A stretch of DNA of 64,000 nt from Schaalia sp. HMT-172 (GTDB lineage Bacteria > Actinomycetota > Actinomycetes > Actinomycetales > Actinomycetaceae): positions 1,860,001-1,924,000 of the forward strand of contig NZ_CP130058.1 of assembly GCF_030644365.1 (NCBI RefSeq). Reading direction: 5' to 3'. Shown one piece after another: positions 33,432-41,987 of this stretch; position 1 is the first letter of the stretch; each line of letters starts with the position of its first letter. Position numbers and translations under genes: made by a program. Under the pieces are notes generated by a model. It was not told where the DNA came from. It did no database searches and saw only the letters and a program-made list of their open reading frames with translations.

Positions 33432-33472
33432 ACCGGGCCACGCCCTCGCGCGACCCGGCCACCGCCTCATCA
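33432..33472 (-). terminator. GC-rich terminator-like element, copy 2
   Basis: ACCGGGCCACGCCCTCGCGC then GACCCGGC, 13 bp past the higA stop. The same element stands at 32131, 34161 and 36925; this copy has one arm base changed. Confidence 0.55.
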
Positions 33473-33825
33473 GACCCCTTCGCCTCAGGCGACTTCCACC
33501 GTCACAAGGGGAACGATTCCGCTCAACGTATCCCCCAGCGCGTCCTCGGCGCGATCGAGCTCATAGCGCATCTGCAGGTTCATCCAGAACCCCGGGGTCG
33601 TACCGAAGTAGCGGGACAGCCGCATCGCCGTATCAGCCGTAATCCCGCGCTTCCCGTGGACGATTTCATTGATACGGCGGGGCGGAACACCGATAGCAAC
33701 GGCGAGCTTGTGCTGCGTGATTCCGAAGCCCTCGATGAAGTCTTCCATGAGGACTTCGCCCGGGTGAATCGGAGTCATTTTAGTGGTAGTCAACGATCTC
33801 AACCCCTTCTGGACCAGCATCGCCC
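33433..33825 (-). repeat. 393-bp direct repeat, copy 2 (higA region)
   Basis: The partner of 32132-32524. This copy is continuous with a complete higB, so it looks ancestral. Confidence 0.9.
33485..33778 (-). CDS. higA: HigA-type XRE family antitoxin
   Basis: A 97-residue XRE-type helix-turn-helix protein (HPGEVLMEDFIEGFGITQHKLA, RRINEIVHGKRGIT, TAMRLSRYFGTTPGFWMNLQ), the signature of HigA/VapI-type antitoxins. It begins one base after the higB stop, the usual toxin-first order. It binds HigB and probably represses the pair at the palindrome near 34089. The downstream end is followed by a terminator-like hairpin. Confidence 0.9.
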   Translation of the reverse strand: MTPIHPGEVLMEDFIEGFGITQHKLAVAIGVPPRRINEIVHGKRGITADTAMRLSRYFGTTPGFWMNLQMRYELDRAEDALGDTLSGIVPLVTVEVA

Positions 33826-34061
33826 CACTTGAAGCAGATACGCCACTGATCATTGATTCGAATACTGTACTGTCCTGCTCTATCAACGCGAAGAAGCTCG
33901 AGTCGATTGCCCGGAGGGATCCGGAGGTCCTCCAAACGACACGCAGCGTCGATCTGACGCAACTTGCGCAGCGCGACGCGAGCGATGCGCGGGTCAAGGG
34001 AAGGAACAGGCTCCCTCGCAGACAACCGCTCGGTCTCGCGATCCCCGAACGACTGGATCAT
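33780..34061 (-). CDS. higB: HigB-type RelE-superfamily toxin
   Basis: A 93-residue ribosome-dependent mRNA interferase. Typical features are ALRKLRQIDAACRLEDLRIPPGNRLELL and the C-terminal YSIRINDQWRICFKW followed by VEIVDYH. HigB cleaves mRNA in translating ribosomes. It is first in the operon with higA. Its final codons are duplicated as a fragment beside the orphan higA copy at 32480-32524. Confidence 0.9.
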   Translation of the reverse strand: MIQSFGDRETERLSAREPVPSLDPRIARVALRKLRQIDAACRLEDLRIPPGNRLELLRVDRAGQYSIRINDQWRICFKWGDAGPEGVEIVDYH

Positions 34062-34449
34062 GACAACATGATATATCGGATCGCGTCATTAACGCAAACC
34101 GTTAACCTGCACTGCCCTCACACCCACTTTCCCGCCTGCCAGACGACCGGCAACAGCGAAGCCGGGCCACGCCCTCGCGCGACCCCGCCACGGCCTCGTC
34201 GCCACGGACACTCCCGTCACCTCGTATCACCATGTATCAAACCTTAGTGACGTATCCCATTAATAGAGATCTCAGAGCTTTTTCAACCGACTGTACCCAT
34301 CACCTTGCGCAAGAATGGTCTCGGGGAGCAATACAGGGCGACGGGCAGGGCACACCTGTCGCAGTGTCTGTGACGATACTTCACTAATCCGTTGCTTAGC
34401 CTCCCCTTACTACACGGCCCCCACCTTCGACTCAATGAAAGAGGCTCAC
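34062..34449. other. Gene-free divergent region between higBA and the Gls24 operon
   Basis: No gene is seen. It contains the higBA operator-like palindrome (34089-34105), a copy of the GC-rich hairpin element at 34161-34200 that here follows no gene, and presumably the promoter of the Asp23/Gls24 operon. AGAGG precedes the ATG at 34450. Confidence 0.65.
34089..34105. promoter_or_regulatory. Probable higBA operator
   Basis: TTAACG-CAAAC-CGTTAA is a perfect 6-bp inverted repeat 28 bp upstream of the higB start. XRE-type HigA proteins bind sites of this size. It is absent from the duplicated higA copy. Confidence 0.5.
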
Positions 34450-34893
34450 ATGAGCGACAACAACGAGAACGTTGACCAGGACAAGACCCCCGAGGGTCCC
34501 CTCCAGACCGACCACGGCACGACCACCATCGAGGAAAACGTCGTCGCTAAGATCGCCGGCATGGCCGCCCGCCAGGTGCCCGGCGTGTACGGCATGGGCA
34601 ACGCCGTGCGCCGCGCCTTCAGCGCCGTGACCGACCGCATCCCCACCACCCAGACCAACGTCACCGGCGGCATCACCGTACACAAGGGCGAAACCCAGGC
34701 TGCCATTGATGTCACCGTCGTCGTCGAGTACGGCTATTCCATCATCAACGTCTGCAACGACATTCGCAGCAACATCATCGACCAGATCGAGGGCACCACC
34801 GGCTTGGAGGTCGTCGAGGTCAATATCGACGTCACCGACGTCCACCTGCCCGAGGAGGAAACAACCACCTCCGCCTCAACCGATCTGAAGTAG
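34450..34893 (+). CDS. Asp23/Gls24 family envelope stress response protein
   Basis: A 147-residue protein. The Asp23 core is clear: TIEENVVAKIAGMAARQVPGV, GITVHKGETQAAIDVTVVVEYG and IIDQIEGTTGLEVVEVNIDV. In Firmicutes such proteins are anchored under the membrane by AmaP and reduce cell-wall stress. The ATG at 34450 with GAAAGAGG upstream is chosen over an in-frame ATG at 34435. It is the first gene of a five-gene operon that ends with an AmaP-like protein. Confidence 0.88.
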   Translation: MSDNNENVDQDKTPEGPLQTDHGTTTIEENVVAKIAGMAARQVPGVYGMGNAVRRAFSAVTDRIPTTQTNVTGGITVHKGETQAAIDVTVVVEYGYSIINVCNDIRSNIIDQIEGTTGLEVVEVNIDVTDVHLPEEETTTSASTDLK

Positions 34894-34925
34894 GCGACGT
34901 CGACGCCTAGATCTGAGGAATTCTC

Positions 34926-35102
34926 ATGAAGACAACGCACCTGGCCCTCCTCGTGGGCCTGTTCATGGGAGCCGTTCTCGCTTTCGGTTCCTTCGCTAAC
35001 TTCGTCCTCGTCGCCCTGTGTGGTGTCGTCGGATGGGCGGTGGGCCTTTATCTGGAGGGCCGGGTCGATGTCCAACGTATTCTCGATTGGCGCAGGAGGT
35101 GA
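34926..35102 (+). CDS. DUF2273 small membrane protein
   Basis: A 58-residue protein with two membrane helices (LALLVGLFMGAVLAFGSFAN and VLVALCGVVGWAVGLYL) and a basic end (DWRRR). DUF2273 proteins occur with Asp23/Gls24 genes in Gram-positive bacteria. Its stop region carries the AGGAGG ribosome site for the next gene. Confidence 0.8.
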   Translation: MKTTHLALLVGLFMGAVLAFGSFANFVLVALCGVVGWAVGLYLEGRVDVQRILDWRRR

Positions 35103-35107
35103 CGAGC

Positions 35108-35521
35108 GTGGCCGCGTCTGACTCCGCAGTCACGCAGTCGAGGCCGTCGCACGAGAAGGAGCCCTACCTGACACAGCGCGGCACCACGACTATCCCGGCC
35201 AATGTAGTCGCCCGAATCGCCGCTCAAGCCGCGTTTGAGTTCGCCACCGTAGGCTCGAACGCAGGTGGAGTCCTCGGAATTGGTTCCCGCCGAAACTTCG
35301 GATCTCGCCCCGAGGCCACGTGCCAACTCTATGGGCAGCGCGCAATCCTCCATCTGGACCTCGGCCTCGTCTTCCCCACCCCCTTGTCCTCCACTCTCGA
35401 GGACCTGCGCGCACACGTGAGTGATCGCGTCGAGAAGCTGTGCGGGATGAACGTTGGCAAGGTAACCGTCGACATATCCTGGCTCAACCCGAGCAATCGC
35501 GTCAGGAAACCCCTGAGATGA
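35108..35521 (+). CDS. Asp23/Gls24 family protein, second copy
   Basis: A 137-residue divergent paralog of the first gene in the operon. Recognisable parts are TIPANVVARIAAQAAFEF and ILHLDLGLVFPTPLSSTLEDLRAHVSDRVEKLCGMNVGKVTVDI. AGGAGG at 35094 is well spaced for the GTG at 35108; a GTG at 35099 would overlap the previous stop. The 3' end overlaps the next start by 4 bp (ATGA). Confidence 0.8.
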   Translation: MAASDSAVTQSRPSHEKEPYLTQRGTTTIPANVVARIAAQAAFEFATVGSNAGGVLGIGSRRNFGSRPEATCQLYGQRAILHLDLGLVFPTPLSSTLEDLRAHVSDRVEKLCGMNVGKVTVDISWLNPSNRVRKPLR

Positions 35522-36066
35522 GAACACCCGTACCGCCAATCGTTTATCGCCCGACCCGGAGCGCACCTGCCACCCTCTTGGCGTTGCTGCTCCTCATTGT
35601 CGGAGGCCTCGGCACGTGGCTGACCGCGTACCGCTTCCTCACAGGGGACTGGCCACAGCGCACCGTGACCATGCTTGGCGAGGTTGGCGCGGCATCCCTC
35701 GGTTCCATCGCCGTGCTTGTCGCAGCCGGAATCGCCGCCGCCTTTGGTCTCTTCCTCCTGATCGCAGCGCTGTGGCCTGGCCGCCCCAAGCACGTCGCTT
35801 TTCTTCCCGACGATATCCCCGGGCAGACAGCACTTCACCGTTCTGACCTGGCAATCCTCGTGAAGAGGCACGTCGAACAGCTCGCCACGATTCGGTCCGC
35901 TTCCGCCACGGTGCGCAGGTCGCGAGTCGACGTGGTCGTCTTCAGTGACGCGGATGATTTAGACGCCGTGCGCGAAGCAGCGTCCAAGAGGACCAACGAG
36001 GCGCTGGAGGTTTTCAACCCCGAGGGCATCTCCCGCAGCCGCGTCCGCGCCAAGCGCGTGAGCTGA
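35518..36066 (+). CDS. DUF6286 family membrane protein
   Basis: A 182-residue protein with two membrane helices (LLALLLLIVGGLGTWLTA and IAVLVAAGIAAAFGLFLLIAAL) and a cytoplasmic C-terminal half with DLAILVKRHVEQLATIRSA, as in DUF6286 proteins found in actinobacterial Gls24 operons. It starts within the stop of the preceding gene. Its role is unknown but presumably envelope-related. Confidence 0.75.
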   Translation: MRTPVPPIVYRPTRSAPATLLALLLLIVGGLGTWLTAYRFLTGDWPQRTVTMLGEVGAASLGSIAVLVAAGIAAAFGLFLLIAALWPGRPKHVAFLPDDIPGQTALHRSDLAILVKRHVEQLATIRSASATVRRSRVDVVVFSDADDLDAVREAASKRTNEALEVFNPEGISRSRVRAKRVS

Positions 36067-36079
36067 AAGAGAGCCACTT

Positions 36080-36721
36080 ATGCGTTCAGTTTCTGCCGCT
36101 CTTAACAGAGTTTTCCTGGCCTTCTTCGGCCTGATTATCGTCTGCGCGGCCGCCTGGTTCCTCGCGTCCGGCCTCGACGCCGGTCACTGGGTGCCCAGCA
36201 TTGCCGCTTACCTGGCCACGACACAGGACGAAATCGGAGCATTCCTCTCACCGCACGCTCACTGGCTTCTACCGTTTGGCGTTCTGATGTCTATCATCAC
36301 CTTCGTCATCGGTCTGTTCCTGCTTCTCATGCAGGTGCCGCGCAGGCCCGCGAATTCTTCACTGAGGATCAGCGGATCTGACGGCACTCTGCTGGCTACT
36401 CTCTCCCCCGATGTTCTGTCGCGGGCACTCTCCGAGCGGGCACAGGGTGTTCCAGGGGTCGAACGATGCACCGTCTTCGTCACCGGTTCCCCGAGCAAGC
36501 TCTGGGTTCAGGCGGACACGAGCGTCGCACCAGACTGCGAGGTCGAATGGACCGTCACCGAACTACGCAAGCAGCTGAGCGAGGACGTGGCCACGTCTCT
36601 TGGGACTCCTCCCAAGCAGCTCGATGTCCTCGTACGGCTAGCACGCTCCGTGAGTTCGACATCAACATCGAAGGCCGTCACAGGCCAGCAGTCGCCAGTA
36701 ATCACTGGAACAGACGCATGA
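36080..36721 (+). CDS. AmaP-like alkaline shock membrane anchor protein
   Basis: A 213-residue protein. The N-terminal half has two membrane helices (RVFLAFFGLIIVCAAAWFLASG and LPFGVLMSIITFVIGLFLLLMQ) separated by ~45 residues, the AmaP arrangement. The C-terminal cytoplasmic part contains LRKQLSEDVATSLG, similar to Asp23-binding regions. It is the last gene of the Gls24 operon. A hairpin element lies 95 bp further downstream. Confidence 0.78.
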   Translation: MRSVSAALNRVFLAFFGLIIVCAAAWFLASGLDAGHWVPSIAAYLATTQDEIGAFLSPHAHWLLPFGVLMSIITFVIGLFLLLMQVPRRPANSSLRISGSDGTLLATLSPDVLSRALSERAQGVPGVERCTVFVTGSPSKLWVQADTSVAPDCEVEWTVTELRKQLSEDVATSLGTPPKQLDVLVRLARSVSSTSTSKAVTGQQSPVITGTDA

Positions 36722-36814
36722 GGCGTGGGGTAGGGCGGACGAAGCCTTGCCCCACGCTTATGTGTATCACGCGGCCACATTCACGAGGCCGGGGCTGAGC
36801 CTGTCATCACAATT

Positions 36815-36891
36815 CGCCCAAAGTGCAGACCACCTCGCTCCGATGAGGCGTTTTTCGCGACTTTTTACCGAGGTGGTCTGCACTTTGGGCG
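36815..36891. repeat. Long hairpin element, copy 2
   Basis: The 23-bp arms 36815-36837 and 36869-36891 are perfectly complementary, enclosing a 31-nt T-rich loop. The core CAAAGTGCAGACCACCTCG differs from copy 1 (32024-32092) at several positions that are matched by changes in the opposite arm. It may also act as a terminator for the Gls24 operon. Confidence 0.9.
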
Positions 36892-36924
36892 CTCTGCCGA
36901 CTTTAGACCACCCTCAACAGCAAA

Positions 36925-36966
36925 GCCGGGCCACGCCCTCGCGCGACCCGGCCACTGCCTCGTTCA
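36925..36966 (-). terminator. GC-rich terminator-like element, copy 4, after ychF
   Basis: On the minus strand, GTGGCCGGGTCGCGCGAGG leads to GGCCCGGC followed by TTTGCTGTTG: a hairpin with a short T-tract 8 bp past the ychF stop. It is the best terminator candidate of the four copies of this element. Confidence 0.65.
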
Positions 36967-36973
36967 GAAATGA

Positions 36974-38056
36974 TTAAACATTAAACCTGAACTCAACGAC
37001 GTCACCGTCGTGCATCACGTAGTCCTTGCCTTCCATGCGGACCTTGCCGGCGGCCTTCGCGGCGGCCATGGAGCCGGCCTCGACCAGGTCGTCGTAGGAG
37101 ACGACCTCGGCCTTGATGAAGCCCTTCTCGAAGTCCGTGTGGATGACGCCGGCGGCCTTGGGGGCGGTGTCGCCCTTGTGGATCGTCCAAGCGCGCGCTT
37201 CCTTCTCGCCTGCGGTGAGGTAGGTCTGCAGGCCCAGGGTGTCGAAGCCGACGCGGGCCAGCTTGTCCAGGCCGGACTCGTCCTGGCCGGATTCGGCGAG
37301 CATCTCACGGGCATCCTCGTCGTCCAGTTCGACCAGCTCGGCCTCGAACTGGGCATCCAGGAAGATCGCCTCGGCAGGCGCGACCAGGGAGCGCAGCTCG
37401 TCCTTCATCTCCTCGTTGTCCATCTCCGCGGCGTCCATGTTGAACACGAAAATGAAGGGCTTCGACGTCATGAGCTGGAAGGAACGCAGCGCGTCCTGGT
37501 CCAGCTTGGCGCCCTCGGGGCCAGACAACAGCTCGCCGCGCTCCAGCAGCTCCAGAGCCGCACGCGCGGTCTCAAGGATGATCGGCTCGGTCTTCTTGCC
37601 GCGCACCTCCTTCTCGAGGCGCGGGATCTGCTTCTCGATCGTCTGCATGTCGGCGAGGATCAGCTCAGTCTTGATGGTCTCAATGTCCGAGGCCGGGTCC
37701 ACCTTGCCGTCGACGTGCACGACGTCGGGGTCCGAGAAGGCGCGCGTGACCTGGCAGATCGCGTCGGCCTCGCGAATGTTGGCGAGGAACTGGTTGCCCA
37801 GGCCTTCACCCTCGGAGGCGCCGCGCACGATGCCGGCGATGTCCACGAAGGACACGGTGGCGGGCAGGATGCGCTGGGAGCCGAAGATCTCCGCGAGCTT
37901 GTTCAGGCGCGGGTCGGGCAGGGGCACGACGCCGACGTTGGGCTCAATGGTCGCAAACGGGTAGTTCGCGGCGAGCACGGTCGCGCGGGTCAGGGCGTTG
38001 AACAGGGTGGACTTGCCGACGTTGGGCAGTCCAGCGATACCGATAGTAAGAGACAC
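36974..38056 (-). CDS. ychF: Redox-regulated ATPase YchF (Obg-like)
   Basis: A 360-residue P-loop NTPase. The G1 motif GLPNVGKSTLF (residues ~9-19), FVDIAGIVRGASEGEGLGNQFL (G3 region) and the NMDA in place of NKxD, which marks the ATP-preferring YchF/OLA1 group, are all present. A coiled-coil insertion and a C-terminal TGS domain (AWTIHKGDTAPKAAGVIHTDFEKGFIKAEV) complete the usual layout. It binds ribosomes. The gene runs alone and is followed by the terminator-like element. Confidence 0.96.
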   Translation of the reverse strand: MSLTIGIAGLPNVGKSTLFNALTRATVLAANYPFATIEPNVGVVPLPDPRLNKLAEIFGSQRILPATVSFVDIAGIVRGASEGEGLGNQFLANIREADAICQVTRAFSDPDVVHVDGKVDPASDIETIKTELILADMQTIEKQIPRLEKEVRGKKTEPIILETARAALELLERGELLSGPEGAKLDQDALRSFQLMTSKPFIFVFNMDAAEMDNEEMKDELRSLVAPAEAIFLDAQFEAELVELDDEDAREMLAESGQDESGLDKLARVGFDTLGLQTYLTAGEKEARAWTIHKGDTAPKAAGVIHTDFEKGFIKAEVVSYDDLVEAGSMAAAKAAGKVRMEGKDYVMHDGDVVEFRFNV

Positions 38057-38093
38057 GCCCCCATCCTATCCGAGCAGACCCGGTGGTGTTGCC

Positions 38094-39161
38094 CTACTTC
38101 GTGTGGTTTGGCCCGGCCACACGCGGCGCGTGGGGGCGCGCGGGCGCCATTCCGGCGTTCTTCAGGTCGGCGCGCAGGTCGCGCGGCAGCGCGAAGGTCG
38201 TCGATTCGGTTTCGGTGCGGGCCACCTCGACGGTGGGGAATCCGCGCGCTTGCAGCCATTCGATGACGTCGCGCACCAGGATCTCGGGCACGGAGGCCCC
38301 CGACGTGAGACCCACGGTGCGAGCGCCCTCAAACCAGGCCTCCTGCAGTTCGTCGGCCTTGTCGACGCGATACGCGGAGCCCGCCCCTGCCTCGAGCGCG
38401 ACCTCGACGAGGCGCACCGAGTTCGACGAGTTCGCCGACCCGACGACCACCATGACGTCCACCTGCGGCGCAATATGCTTGACGGCGCCCTGGCGATTCT
38501 GCGTGGCGTAGCAGATATCGTCCGACGGCGGGTCGATGAGCTGCGGGAAACGCTGACGCAGGCGGTCCACGGTCTCGCGGGTCTCGTCGACGGAGAGCGT
38601 GGTCTGGGAGATCCACACGACGCGCGAGGGGTCGCGCACGACGACGCCCTCGACCTCGTCGGGGGTGCCCACGACCTGAATATGCTCCGGCGCCTCGCCG
38701 AACGTGCCCTCGACCTCCTCGTGGCCCTGATGCCCCACCAGGATGATGTCGTAGTCCTCCTTCGCGAAACGCACGGCCTCGCGGTGAACCTTGGTCACCA
38801 GCGGGCAGGTCGCGTCAATTGTCGCGAGGTGGCGGGTGGCGGCGGCCTCGTGGACGGCCGGGGAGACGCCGTGCGCGGAGAAGACGACGCGCGCCCCCTC
38901 GGGCACCTCGTCGGTCTCCTGGACGAAGATCGCGCCGCGCTTGGTCAGCGACTCGACGACGAACTTGTTGTGCACGATCTCCTTGCGCACGTACACGGGC
39001 GCGCCGTACAGCTCCAGGGCCTTTTCGACGACGTCGACGGCACGGTCCACGCCGGCGCAGTATCCGCGGGGCGCGGCCAAGAGGATGCGGCCATTTCCCT
39101 CTCCGTGGGAGGCGGGCAGGGGGGAATCGGCGCTGGCACGCAGGTCGACGTTTTCGCTCAT
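38094..39161 (-). CDS. ispH: 4-hydroxy-3-methylbut-2-enyl diphosphate reductase
   Basis: A 355-residue iron-sulfur enzyme that performs the last step of the MEP isoprenoid pathway, giving IPP and DMAPP. Cluster cysteines are seen in [12 protein letters not shown] and [11 protein letters not shown]; the family's third cysteine would lie in the GSANSSNS region, where NSSNS is kept. VFSAHGVSP and ICYATQNRQ are also diagnostic. It is divergent from xseA by ~200 bp that contain a copy of the GAGGCCGGGG motif. Confidence 0.95.
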   Translation of the reverse strand: MSENVDLRASADSPLPASHGEGNGRILLAAPRGYCAGVDRAVDVVEKALELYGAPVYVRKEIVHNKFVVESLTKRGAIFVQETDEVPEGARVVFSAHGVSPAVHEAAATRHLATIDATCPLVTKVHREAVRFAKEDYDIILVGHQGHEEVEGTFGEAPEHIQVVGTPDEVEGVVVRDPSRVVWISQTTLSVDETRETVDRLRQRFPQLIDPPSDDICYATQNRQGAVKHIAPQVDVMVVVGSANSSNSVRLVEVALEAGAGSAYRVDKADELQEAWFEGARTVGLTSGASVPEILVRDVIEWLQARGFPTVEVARTETESTTFALPRDLRADLKNAGMAPARPHAPRVAGPNHTK

Positions 39162-39366
39162 GCACCCACCCTAGCGCCCGGGGCGGCGGGGGTGCGCGCG
39201 CTCGTGGCAATCCCACACGCCCCTCATCGACGAGGCCGGGGCCCCTCCCGCTCTCGCGTGCAGGGTGAGAGAGCGGCCCGGGTGCCCCCTCGCGCTCACC
39301 CACCCCGGGCGCTGGGGCCGTCCACAGGGGCGTGGCGCGCCAGCGCGGCGGGGGCGCTCCTATGGC

Positions 39367-40695
39367 ATGCTGAAGGACGTGACATCGCCTCATCGTCTCG
39401 CCGCGCCGCCTCCCGGCGGCTCGCCACAGCCTCGTCCGCCCGCCGCGAAGGCGGCCGACACGACGCGCGATAATCCGTGGCCGCTGCGCCGACTGACGGA
39501 AAACATCAAGGTGTACGTGGACCGCATGAGCCCCCTGTGGGTGGAGGGCCAGGTCGTCGAATACAAGGTGCGCCCCGGCGCGAAAATGCACTTTTTGACG
39601 CTGCGCGACCTCCAGACCGACACGTCGATGACGGTAACCGCGTGGGCGGGCGTCATGGACTCCACGCCGCTGACCGAGGGCGCGCGCGTGGTCACGCGCG
39701 TGAAACCCGTGTTCTGGGAGCGCTCGGGGCGCCTCAACCTGCAGGCCGCAGAGATACACCTGCAGGGCGTGGGCGACCTGTTGGCCCAGATCGAGGCGCT
39801 GCGCGCCCGCCTGGCGGCCGAAGGCCTGTTCTCTGACGCACGCAAGAAGCCGCTGCCGTTCCTGCCGCGCACGATCGGCCTGATCTGCGGGCGGGGCGCC
39901 AAGGCGGAGGACGACGTGGTCGTCAACGCGTCCGAACGGTGGCCCGCCGCGCGCTTCGAAATCCGCGAGGTTGCGGTGCAGGGCGACCACTGCGTGCCCG
40001 AGGTGGGCCGCGCCCTGACCGAACTGGACGCCATGGATGGCGTGGACGTCATCGTCATCGCGCGCGGCGGCGGCGCCGTCGAAGACCTCCTCCCCTTCTC
40101 CGACGAGCGCCTCGTGCGCGCCGTCGCGGGCGCACGCACGCCCATCGTCTCCGCGATCGGCCACGAGGGCGACTCTCCCCTGCTGGACCTCGTCGCCGAC
40201 TACCGGGCCTCGACCCCCACGGACGCGGCCCGCCGCATCGTGCCCGACCGCGCCCGAGAGCGCGACGGCATCTCCCAGGCCCTCACCCGCATGCGCGGGG
40301 CGCTGGGCGCGCGCCTGGCGACGGAGCGCTCGAACCTGACGCTCATCGCGTCGCGCGCGGTCCTCCAGGGCCCGGAGGCCATCGTTGAGGGGCACCGAAC
40401 GGCCCTCACGCAGCGCGTCACGGCGATGCGCTCGGCGATCGAACGCCGCCTCGCATCCGAACGCCAGCGGCTGACGCGCTCGCGCGCGACGCTGACCGCC
40501 CTGTCCCCGCAGGCGACCCTCGACCGCGGGTACGCGCTCCTGAAGACCCCGTCGGGCGCGCTCATCACCTCCTCGGCGCAGGTGAAGAAGGGCGACCTCA
40601 TCGAAGGCATCCTCGCGTCGGGCCGCATGGTCGCCCAAGTCGTGGGTGCCACCAGCCCCACTCCTCCCACGGACGCACCCACTATCGACGCCTGA
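39367..40695 (+). CDS. xseA: Exodeoxyribonuclease VII large subunit
   Basis: A 442-residue subunit of the single-strand exonuclease. An N-terminal OB fold (LWVEGQVVEYKVRPGAKMHFLTLRD) is followed by the catalytic core (GLICGRGAKAEDDVV, VDVIVIARGGGAVEDLLPFSDE, PIVSAIGHEGDSPLLDLVAD, RASTPTDAA) and a C-terminal helical region for XseB binding. The start chosen (MLKDVTS) is the first plausible ATG near the homologous region. xseB follows 57 bp later. Confidence 0.93.
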   Translation: MLKDVTSPHRLAAPPPGGSPQPRPPAAKAADTTRDNPWPLRRLTENIKVYVDRMSPLWVEGQVVEYKVRPGAKMHFLTLRDLQTDTSMTVTAWAGVMDSTPLTEGARVVTRVKPVFWERSGRLNLQAAEIHLQGVGDLLAQIEALRARLAAEGLFSDARKKPLPFLPRTIGLICGRGAKAEDDVVVNASERWPAARFEIREVAVQGDHCVPEVGRALTELDAMDGVDVIVIARGGGAVEDLLPFSDERLVRAVAGARTPIVSAIGHEGDSPLLDLVADYRASTPTDAARRIVPDRARERDGISQALTRMRGALGARLATERSNLTLIASRAVLQGPEAIVEGHRTALTQRVTAMRSAIERRLASERQRLTRSRATLTALSPQATLDRGYALLKTPSGALITSSAQVKKGDLIEGILASGRMVAQVVGATSPTPPTDAPTIDA

Positions 40696-40752
40696 CCTGC
40701 GCGGCCCGCCCCGGCCTCGTCCTCAGACCCTCTCACCCAAAGGAACACTGCC

Positions 40753-40983
40753 ATGACCACGAACGACCAGCTCCCCGATCCCCAGTCCCTCGGCTACGAG
40801 GAGGCGCGCGACGAGCTCGTGCGCATCGTCCAAACCCTCGAGGGCGGGCAGGCACCGCTCGAGGACACTCTCACCATGTGGGAGCGCGGCGAGGCACTGG
40901 CGGCGCGCTGTTCTCAGATTCTGGACGGTGCGCAGGCGCGTCTTTCTGGACGCGCGACGCCCCCGACCCCCGAAGCACGCTAA
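40753..40983 (+). CDS. xseB: Exodeoxyribonuclease VII small subunit
   Basis: A 76-residue partner of XseA. The signature LGYEEARDELVRIVQTLEGGQAPLEDTLTMWERGEAL is typical of the helical-hairpin family. AAAGGA precedes the ATG. It is required for exonuclease activity by forming a complex with the large subunit. Confidence 0.95.
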   Translation: MTTNDQLPDPQSLGYEEARDELVRIVQTLEGGQAPLEDTLTMWERGEALAARCSQILDGAQARLSGRATPPTPEAR

Positions 40984-41028
40984 TCTACATTCTGTAAGTC
41001 CACTGACCCCCAAAGGCGAGGAGACACC

Positions 41029-41964
41029 ATGACGGTGCAATCTGGCCCCCACATTCTCGCGATCGGCGAGGCGCTCATCGACGTCGTCATCACGTACGAG
41101 CAGCCCGACTTCCCCGTTGAGGTCCCAGGTGGCTCTCCCGCGAACGTCGCCCTGACGCTGGGTCGCCTCGGCCGCCCGGTGGCGCTGGCGACCTGGATCG
41201 GTCTGGACGAGCGCGGCCGCCTCATCGACTTCCACATGTACGATTCCGGCGTGCACGTCACCGGGGCCTCGCGCGGTGCCTCGCACACGTCGACGGCGCT
41301 GGCACGCCTGGACGAGTCGGGGGCCGCCTCCTACACCTTCGACCTGGAGTGGGCGCCGGCTCCACCAATCACCGTTCCGCCTACCGCTCAGATCATCGAG
41401 GCGGGCTCGATTTCGGCGATCATCGAGCCGGGCGCCTCCGCCGTTCTTGACGCGCTGACCCGCGGCCGCGAGCACGCGCTCGTGTGCTTCGACCCGAACG
41501 CACGCCCCTCGATCATGGGCGAACCCGAGGCTGCCCTCGCCTCCCTCGAGCGTTTCATCGCGCTGGCGGACGTCGTCAAGGTGTCGGATGAGGACATCGA
41601 GTGGCTGACGGGCGGCGCTCCCATTGACGAGGTCGTGGAGCGTTGGCTCGGCATGGGACCGGCGCTCGTCGTCGTCACGCGCGGCAAGCACGGGAGCCTC
41701 GCCGTCACCTCCTCGGGCCTGCGCTTCACGAAGACCCCGAGCGACGTCAAGGTCGTCGACACGGTCGGCGCGGGCGACTCCTTCATGGGCGGCATCATCG
41801 ACGCCATGTGGGGGATGGGCCTGCGCGGCGCCGACGCGCGCGAGACTCTGCGTACCCTGCCCGAGGAGCAGGTCCGCGCGATCATCGACCGCGCGAGCGC
41901 CGTGTCCGACGTGACCGTGTCACGCAAGGGCGCGAACCCGCCTTGGGCGCACGAACTGTCCTGA
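41029..41964 (+). CDS. PfkB family carbohydrate kinase (fructokinase-like)
   Basis: A 311-residue sugar kinase. The N-terminal GEALIDVV and PGGSPANVALTLGRLG and the C-terminal DTVGAGDSFMGGIIDAM (catalytic Asp in GAGDS) are the two PfkB signatures. The GG-S/P-N pattern and length fit fructokinase, though other ketohexoses are possible. GGCGAGGAGA lies before the ATG. It ends next to the convergent prenyl synthase gene across a strong hairpin. Confidence 0.9.
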   Translation: MTVQSGPHILAIGEALIDVVITYEQPDFPVEVPGGSPANVALTLGRLGRPVALATWIGLDERGRLIDFHMYDSGVHVTGASRGASHTSTALARLDESGAASYTFDLEWAPAPPITVPPTAQIIEAGSISAIIEPGASAVLDALTRGREHALVCFDPNARPSIMGEPEAALASLERFIALADVVKVSDEDIEWLTGGAPIDEVVERWLGMGPALVVVTRGKHGSLAVTSSGLRFTKTPSDVKVVDTVGAGDSFMGGIIDAMWGMGLRGADARETLRTLPEEQVRAIIDRASAVSDVTVSRKGANPPWAHELS

Positions 41965-41987
41965 GGCGCCTCCCCCACCAACGCGAG

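Noticed and set aside
38815-40638. 607-codon minus-strand open frame across ispH and xseA
   Set aside because: It runs antisense to xseA and out of frame over ispH, both clearly recognised genes, and has low-complexity Arg/Ala/Gly content without motifs.
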